Below are positions 57,845-64,000 of a stretch of DNA of 64,000 nt, one piece after another. Below the pieces are notes generated by a model. That model did not search any database, was not told the DNA's origin, and saw only the letters and a list, made by a program, of their open reading frames with translations. Positions within the stretch are counted from its first letter, which is position 1. The number at the start of each line of letters is the position of its first letter. A program made the position numbers and the translations under genes. The stretch is from Cynocephalus volans (Eukaryota; Chordata; Mammalia; Dermoptera; Cynocephalidae), in contig NC_084463.1 of assembly GCF_027409185.1 (NCBI RefSeq), positions 49,842,907-49,906,906 on the forward strand, written 5' to 3'.

Positions 57845-60205
57845 CACCTTAAGAAAGGGAACAACAATCTTAAGGCAACTCAACGATACACAAGAAGACT
57901 CAGCACAACAAAATGAGAAAAAGTATCCAGGGTCTGAAGGAGAAAACATACAAAGAGATTAACGTTCTAAAAAAGAGTTTAGCTGAGTTCATGGAGATGA
58001 AGGGTTCATTTGATAAAAGAAAAAACATAATTGCAAATTTAAATGGCAGGCTAGAACAAGCAGAAAGAAGCATTTCTGATCTTCAAGATAGTCTTTCTCA
58101 AAATAACCCTGGTGGGCAAAAAAAAAGAATTTTAAAAATGAAGAAAATCTGAGAGCTAGCAGACAACCCAAAGTGCACAAACATCTGAATCATGGATGTT
58201 CCAGAAGGAAAGGGAAAAAAATAAAAAGAATTAAAAACATAATCGATGAAAGAGTAGTGGAAAACTCCCCAGGTATAGGGAGAGAAATGGACCCTTCAGA
58301 TCCAAGAAGCTCAAAGATCCCAAAACAGATTCAATCCAAAAAGGTCTTCGAGACACATTACAGTCAAATTGGCAAAGCTCAAAACCAAATAGAGAATCTT
58401 AAAAGCAGCAAGAGAAGAGCATCAAGTCACCTATAAGGGAGCCTCCATCAGACTAACAGCAGGCTTCTCATAAGAAACTCTAAAGGTCAGAAGAGAATGG
58501 GATGATATATTAAAAATACTAAAAGAAAAAAAACTGCCACCAAGAACACTTATACCCAGCATGGCGATCCTTCAGAAACGAGGAAGAAGTACTATATTTC
58601 CCAAGCAAAAACTTCAAGAGTTCACCACCACACAACCAGCCCTACAGAAATCCTCAAGGGAGTACTTCATCTACAATTCAAAAAATAATAATCACTACCA
58701 TGAGTACACAAGAAAGAACAAAATCCACTGGTAGAACAAAAATGCAAATGAAAAAGGGAAACTTTATTTACCCACCTCAAAAAACCCCCCCACACAGAAG
58801 ACAAATAATAAAAAGGGAAGGAACAAAAGATATCTAAAACATTCAAACAAAACTCAATTAAATGCCAGGACTAACTCAGTACCTTTCAATAATAACTCTC
58901 AATGTAAATGTATTAAATTCCCCACTCAAAAAACACAGACTGGCTGGCTGACTGGATTAAAAAGCTAGATCCAACTTATACTTGAAAAGCTTCCCCACAC
59001 CTGTAAAGACACACACAGACTAAGAGTGGAAGGATGGAAAAAGTTGTGCTATGCAAATACAAGCCAAAAACGAGCAAGAATATCTTTTCTTATATTGGAT
59101 AAAACAGATTTTAAACCAAAAGCCATCAAAGAAACAAAGAAAGCTAGTATTTAATTATAGGGATGTATCCAGCAAAAAGACATACAAATCACAAATATAT
59201 GCACCCAATATCAGAGTACCCACATTAGACCTAGTGAAAGAGATAAACCCAAACACGATAATGGCGGAGGACTTGAACAACCCTCTCTCAACACTGAACA
59301 GATCATCTAGGCAAAAAATGCAGTGGAGCAACGCAAGATTTAAAACACACTGTAGACCAGTTGGATTGGCAGATATCTACAGAACACTTCATCCAACAAG
59401 CACAGAATATACATTCTTCTCAGCACATTTGAACATCCTTCAGGATAGACCCCATGTTCAGTCGCAAATCAAGTCTCCGCAGACTTTCAAAACTTGAAAT
59501 TATCTGAAGTAACTACTCAGACCACAACAGATTGAAATGAGAAATCAATAACAAGTGAAACTCTGGAAAGCATACATGGAAACTAAACAACATGCCCTTG
59601 AACGACGTACAGTACAAGGAGAAATTAAACAGGAAATCAAAAAATTTCTTGAAACCAATGAAAATAAAGACACATCATACCAAAACCTGTGGGATCCTGT
59701 TAAGAGACAGGTTGTTTATTGTGATAAACTTAACACTACATCTCAAAGAACAATCCAATCCCCAGGTAGTTAATGAAAAGAAATAATTAAGATCAGAGCA
59801 GAACTAAATTAAACAGAAGCCCAAAAAACAATATGAAAGATCAATGAAACAAAACTTTGGATTTTTGAAAAGATAAAACAAACTACTAGCTAGGCTAACT
59901 AAAAAAAAAGAAGACTCAAAAACTAGAAAGGAAAAAGGAAAAATTACAACTGATACCAAAGAAACACAAAGAATCATTAGAGAGTATAACAGCCATACAC
60001 CAACAAAACTGAAAACCTAGAGAAAAGGGAGAAATTTCTGGGCACACACAAACTACCAAAGACTGAACCAAGATGACGCAGAAAACCAAAACAGTCCAAT
60101 AACAAGCAACAAAACTGAAGCAGTAATTGGCAGTCTCTAAAAAGAAAGGCCTAGGACCAGATGGCTTTACTGCAGAAGCCTACTAAGCCTTTAAAGATGA
60201 ATTAA
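57845..60205 (+). mobile_element. LINE-1 ORF1 and 5' ORF2, degenerate
   Basis: ORF1 remnants read KIRNI/MRKSIQGLKEK, RLEQAERSISDLQDSL and GREMDPSDPRSSKIPKQ, with frameshifts, between 57913 and 58700. ORF2 begins about 58940 with endonuclease-region text ('GACTGGATTAAAAAGCTAGA', 'CACAGACTAAGAGTGGAAGG') and has several stops. The copy ends abruptly at about 60205 in the region 'TTTAAAGATGAATTAA', where the RAB12 retrocopy begins. Confidence 0.8.
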
Positions 60206-60905
60206 GGCCTGAGCTTCTTGGCCCTCCTCGTCCGGGATGCTGCTGCAGCTGCTGCAGAGCAGTTGCGTACCTTCCTCCTCTCCCGGCAGTGGTGGCAGTG
60301 ATGAGGGCGCGGGGAGCCAGCAGGTGGCACAGCTGCAGCTTGGAGCCCGTGGGCTGCCGGGGCCACTCAAGGGAGGGGATCACGGGTGGCGGTGGCCTGG
60401 GCGCGAGCTTCCCGGCGCTGTTGGGTGGCCAGGCCTGCCCGAGGAAGCAGGCCCCCAGACAGGCTGACTTCAAGCTGCATATCATCATCATGGCTCCCGC
60501 GGCAAGACCAGCCTGATGGAGCGCTTCAACGATGATACCTTCTGCGAGGACTTCTGCAAAGCCTGCAAGTCCACCATGGGTGTTGACTTTAAAATCAAAA
60601 CTGTAGAGCTAAGAGGAAAGAAAATTAGATTACAGATCTGGGACACAGAGGGTCAGGAGAGATTCAACAGCACTACCTCAGCTTATTACAGCAGTGCCAA
60701 GGGGATCACATTAGTACGTGATATCACAAAGGAAACATTTGATGATTTGCCAAAACGGATGAACATGATTGATAAGTATGCTTCAGAAAATGCAGAACTT
60801 CTCTTACTTGGAAATAAGTTGGACTGTGAAATAGAGAAATCACCAGACAGCAGAGTGAAAAGTTTGCACAGCAGATAACAGGCATGCCATTCTGTGATGC
60901 ATGTG
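60206..60905 (+). pseudogene. RAB12: RAB12 retrocopy, broken
   Basis: Intronless plus-strand sequence corresponds to the small GTPase RAB12, which regulates membrane traffic from recycling endosomes to lysosomes and autophagy. The GC-rich start matches its 5' UTR and N-terminus ([25 protein letters not shown]). It continues [42 protein letters not shown] and [10 protein letters not shown]. The P-loop GSRGVGKTS is destroyed by a one-base loss and loss of the GVG codons. A short duplicated piece (CEDFCKAC) replaces CEAC. The switch-II alanine in DTAGQE is Glu. The frame breaks before [10 protein letters not shown] and the C-terminal third, including the prenylated CC end, is missing. No function is expected. 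Confidence 0.9.
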
Positions 60906-61600
60906 CTCTCCGAGCCCTGCCTCCCTGACCACATGCCCTGCAGTGGAGATATCCCTCATCAACCAGTGGGACCTGGCCGACACCCTGCTGGACACGATGT
61001 GCAGCCTGCAGAAGCTGGTCCAGCCTTCAGGTGGCCTCTTTCCTCAGGCCTCACCCATCTAGGTCTACCTATTCGCAGGTGAATGTAGAGGGCCCAGCCC
61101 CCTTTGCCCCCTGCTGGGGGCCCCTCTGGAAGCTTAGGGTCCCACCCAGAGGTGATGGAAGATGAGAAGGAAGAGGAGGGCGATGGAGACACACTGGACA
61201 GTGATGAGGTCTGCATCCTCGATGCTCCTGGCTTGTACATTCTGCCCTGAGATGGGGAGCCTGTGAGATGCAGCTGCACCCAGTCCCATCATTGTGCGGG
61301 TCAGGTTGGGCACTTCTCACAGCCTCTGGTCAGCACAGACCTGTTGGGGGTGCCCGCCCCCTTCCCAGTGCCCGGGTGACTATGTGGTGCTTTGTGAAGT
61401 CTCCCTCATTCACCTCTATAATGGCCAGGACTGTTGCCCGCTTCCGGCCACAGGGCAAGAATTGGCCTCACAGGGCCCAGGGGCTCTCCTTTCCACTGCT
61501 CTGGCCCCAACTGACTCCAGAACTCATGGCGTACGCAGAGGACAGTCGGGGGTAGCACCATGTCCTCATGTAGATACAGCTCAGCAAGGTAAGTGCTTCA
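60906..61600 (+). pseudogene. ATG2A: ATG2A coding segment joined to the RAB12 retrocopy
   Basis: After the RAB12 match stops at '...GMPFCDACA', the plus strand continues with text matching ATG2A, the autophagy lipid-transfer protein. The pieces are VEISLINQWDLADTLLDT, LVQPSGGLFPQASPI-stop-VYLF, EKEEEGDGDTLDSDEVCILD and the -GPRGSPFHCSGPN- stretch. Compare 'VETALINQRDLADALLDT', 'QPSGGHLPQASPISVYLF' and 'GDGDTLDSDEFCILD'. The order is conserved, with several stops and frameshifts. Homology ends at IQLSK near 61586, followed by GTAAGTG. That could be the exon's own donor or a mutated GTGAGC codon pair. Only about 230 of the roughly 1940 residues are present. Confidence 0.8.
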
Positions 61601-61790
61601 AAACACCAAGGAAGGAAAGAGCCTGGGGCTGGAAACAGCTTGAGCTAAGTAAGGCTGGTCAAGTGGATGGGAACTAGAGCAGGCCAGGTGCTTTCCAACT
61701 AATTCTCACTTGCTCTTACAACCACCCTGTTTAACAGACGGCATCCCCATTTGACACATGAGAAAACTATATGCATACCGATTCAATAGT
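61601..61790. other. Flank of the chimeric pseudogene
   Basis: Unassigned sequence between the ATG2A match and the resuming L1. 'CAACCACCCTGTTTAACAGA' followed by '...CCCCATTTGACACATGAGAA' looks like a MIR core. No poly(A) tail is visible at the end of either retro-derived segment. Confidence 0.4.
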
Positions 61791-62300
61791 GACTGTTCGA
61801 AGCCATACATGCACTCGCATGTTCATTACAGCTATACTTAGAACACCCAAGAAATGGAACTAACCGAAATATTAAACAGGAACAACTGGATAAGAAAATA
61901 TGGTATATGTACACAATGGAATACCACTCAGCCATAATAAAGGTGGATATTCTGCCAACCGCAACTAAATTGATGAACTTGGAAAAAGCTATGTCAAGTG
62001 AAATAAGACAAGCACACAGGGAAATCTACTGCATGTCCTCACTTATACGTGGGCACTAAGAGAAAGAACAGAGTCGTGCACTGGACTAGGGGAGAGAGAG
62101 AACAGACCTAGGGTTACCTGGGGTGGAAGGGGAAGCGGGGAAGGTAGGCAGGGAGAGGTTTGGTGGGGGACATGGAGAATAACTGCAACTGGTGGTAACG
62201 GGCATACTGATGGTTTTGATCTGATGATCACATCTTGGGTACACATGGTGACGGTCAGCTTCATATACCATGAACATGCACAATCAAAACAAAAACACAA
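61791..62300 (+). mobile_element. LINE-1 3' end
   Basis: 'TATGGTATATGTACACAATG', 'GAATACCACTCAGCCATAAT', 'CTGCATGTCCTCACTTATAC' and a 3' UTR ending 'CAATCAAAACAAAAACACAA'. Orientation matches the L1 before the RAB12/ATG2A block. Most of ORF2 (the RT region) is missing between them, so the two L1 pieces either belong to one deleted copy or to two copies. Confidence 0.8.
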
Positions 62301-62829
62301 AACAAAAATACCGACCTTTCACAAATACTTCCAAAAAATAGGAGAGAACAACGCAATTCTTTCTACTAAACAGAGATTACTATAACACAAAAACCACTCG
62401 GAGGCACCACAATGAAAAATAACTACAGAATGTACTAACTGTGGACAAAGAAAACCTCACTTAATACGAGCACACTGAACTCAACAACAGAGAAAACACA
62501 GCATGACCAAGTGGGACTGTACGGAGACGTAATGTCCGTATCACATCTGAGAAATTACCAACGTTCCCTTCCACATCAATCCTTCTAAAAGCCACCACCA
62601 TGTGTGTTGTGGGAGCAGCCCTTAGGGCGGACATACTTACCATCCTGTCTGTGGTGCTGCACCGCAGGAGTACGTTTGGCTCCTAACCTAAATGGTTTCA
62701 ATCTTTGGCAGTAGGGCGTCATTTGCCTCTATCGCGAATCGCCCACGTCACCTGCCGGCTCTCACGACCGGGGCTATGACCCACTCGGACACGGGCAGAG
62801 GCACGCAGGGCCTCAACTGCCCGCACATA
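62301..62829. other. Unassigned, CpG-containing left flank of array 2
   Basis: No repeat or gene recognised. From about 62700 CpG density rises ('CTATCGCGAATCGCCCACGT') toward the array. The equivalent flank is absent at array 1. Confidence 0.35.
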
Positions 62830-64000
62830 GGCACCCTGCTCCCCGGCCGCCGCTCTCCGTGTCTACGCGCACAGCTGAGAGAGAAAGCCGACGGCGCCCG
62901 GTACCCGCGCCCCGGCCCGCCGCTCTCTGCTGCTTGACACAGGGACAGGAGAAGCCGACGGTCCACACTGATACCGGCGCCCCGGCGCGCCGCTCTCCAC
63001 GCCTGGGACCGCCACTCTCCACACCCGAGCCCGACACTCTCCACTGCTCAGCGCGGAAATTGGAGAGAAAGCGGACGGTACCCCGATGCCGGAGCCCCGG
63101 CCCGCCACTCTCCGCCTTCCAGAACGCGGCTCTCCACACCCGAGACCGCCGCTCTCCGTGCCCTGAGACCGCCGCTCCCCACGCTCGGGCCCGACGCTCT
63201 ACGCTACTCGGCGCGGAGATTGGAGAAAAAGCCGATGGTACCCCGATACCGAGGCGCCGGCCCGCCGTTCTCAACACCACGGCCCGCCGCTCTCCGCGCC
63301 TCAGCCCGCTGCTCTCTACGCCTGGGCTGCCGCTCTCCGCAGGAATGGGAGAAGCCGATGGTATCCCGATACTGGGGCCCCAGCCTGCCGCTCTCCACGC
63401 CCCGGAACCGCCGCTCTCCACGCCCGGGCCCGACGCTCTGCGCTGCTCGGCGCGGTGATTGTAGAAAAAGCTGACGGTACCCCGATACTGGGGCCACGGC
63501 CCGCCGCTCTCCGCGCCCCAGGACAGCCGTTCTCCACGCCCGACCCACGGCTCTCCACGCCCGGGCCCGACACTCTCCGCGCCCCGGCCTGCCACTCTCC
63601 GCAGGAGAAGCCGACGGCACCCCGATACTGGGGCCCCGGCCCGCCGCTCTCCGCGCCCCAGGACAGCCGTTCTCCACGCCCGACCCACCGCTCTCCACGC
63701 CCGGGCCCGACACTCTCCGCGTCCCGGGACCGCCGCTCTCCCCGCCCCGAAACCGCCGCTCCCCGCGCCCCGAAACCGCCGCTCCCCGCGCCCCGAAACC
63801 GCCGCTCCCCGCACCCCGGCCCGCCGCTCTCCGCGCCTGACCCACCGCTCTCCACGCCCGGGCCCGACGCTCTCCGCTGCTCGGCGCGGAGATTGTAGAA
63901 AAAGCTGACGGCACCCGATACGGAGACCCGGGCCGCCGCTCTCCACACCACGGACAAGCCACTCTCCGCGCTCCAGACTGCCGCTCTCCGCGCCCCGGAC
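62830..64000. repeat. GC-rich composite tandem array (copy 2, runs off the window)
   Basis: Same architecture as 31962-33168. Headers lie near 62872, 62940, 63053, 63210, 63340, 63448, 63600 and 63886, each followed by CCGCCGCTCTCCxCGCC subunits of about 19-23 bp. Local homogenisation is visible: 63481-63582 recurs at 63621-63722 with only a few differences, and CCCCGAAACCGCCGCTCCCCGCGC is tandemly repeated at 63745-63810. CpG is dense. The array continues beyond 64000. Confidence 0.9.

Noticed and set aside
58173..59497. Open frames of 87 and 148 codons
   Set aside because: They are remnants of L1 ORF1 and ORF2 with frameshifts, not host genes.
62813..63962. Frames of 377, 252 and 213 codons (minus) and 199 codons (plus)
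   Set aside because: Same reason: they are translations of array 2, open in several frames at once.

Overview
The window is mammalian nuclear DNA. It has intron-bearing gene fragments with GT/AG splice sites, several LINE-1 copies, MIR and L2 remnants, MaLR-type LTRs, CA/TG microsatellites, and no prokaryotic gene layout. The most lineage-specific signal is a tRNA-derived SINE with a B-box of the form GGTTCGGATCC, followed by a 'CCTATATAGGA' segment and an A-tail. Three copies have target-site duplications (about 7458, 53165 and 54671). Two further tRNA-Ile-like pieces lie at 21326 and 46158. From memory these look like the SINEs of flying lemurs (colugos, Dermoptera). That assignment is inference, and another euarchontan such as a treeshrew is not excluded.

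Layout. 1-5.4 kb: RALGDS-derived pieces on the minus strand, namely one REM-domain exon with both splice sites and two stretches resembling its Pro/Ala/Glu-rich linker. 5.9-8.5 kb: an L1 carrying an LTR that itself carries a SINE. 9.4-24.2 kb: a minus-strand KRAB-box gene, with a CpG-island promoter (23.6-24.2 kb), a start-codon exon (22.4 kb), a canonical 127-bp KRAB-A exon (9.9 kb) and a KRAB-b exon (9.5 kb). No C2H2 zinc-finger exon lies between these and the window start. Its 12-kb intron is full of L1, LTR and DNA-transposon insertions. 25.1-26.4 kb: a decayed, intron-containing SYCE1 fragment. 27.7-32 kb: L1 fragments ending at a GC-rich composite tandem array (31.96-33.17 kb).

34.5-44.4 kb: a rearranged, non-processed duplicate of DIDO1 on the minus strand. 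The first three coding exons remain open with usable splice sites, but the PHD finger has lost key residues. The exons for the transcription-elongation-like and SPOC domains are missing, and the next recognisable piece is the start of the large last exon, frameshifted near its end. 49-56.6 kb: nested repeats, in which a MaLR provirus with both LTRs sits in an L1 and itself carries a second LTR and a SINE. 57.8-62.3 kb: an L1 interrupted by a RAB12 retrocopy joined directly to an ATG2A coding segment. 62.8 kb to the end: a second array of the same GC-rich composite satellite.

Taken together the window looks like a duplication-prone, probably subtelomeric or pericentromeric, accumulation zone. 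The only locus here that plausibly still encodes a protein is the KRAB gene. The DIDO1 copy could still make a truncated transcript. No rRNA, functional tRNA or CRISPR array was seen. Repeat family names are from recognition, not from a database search.
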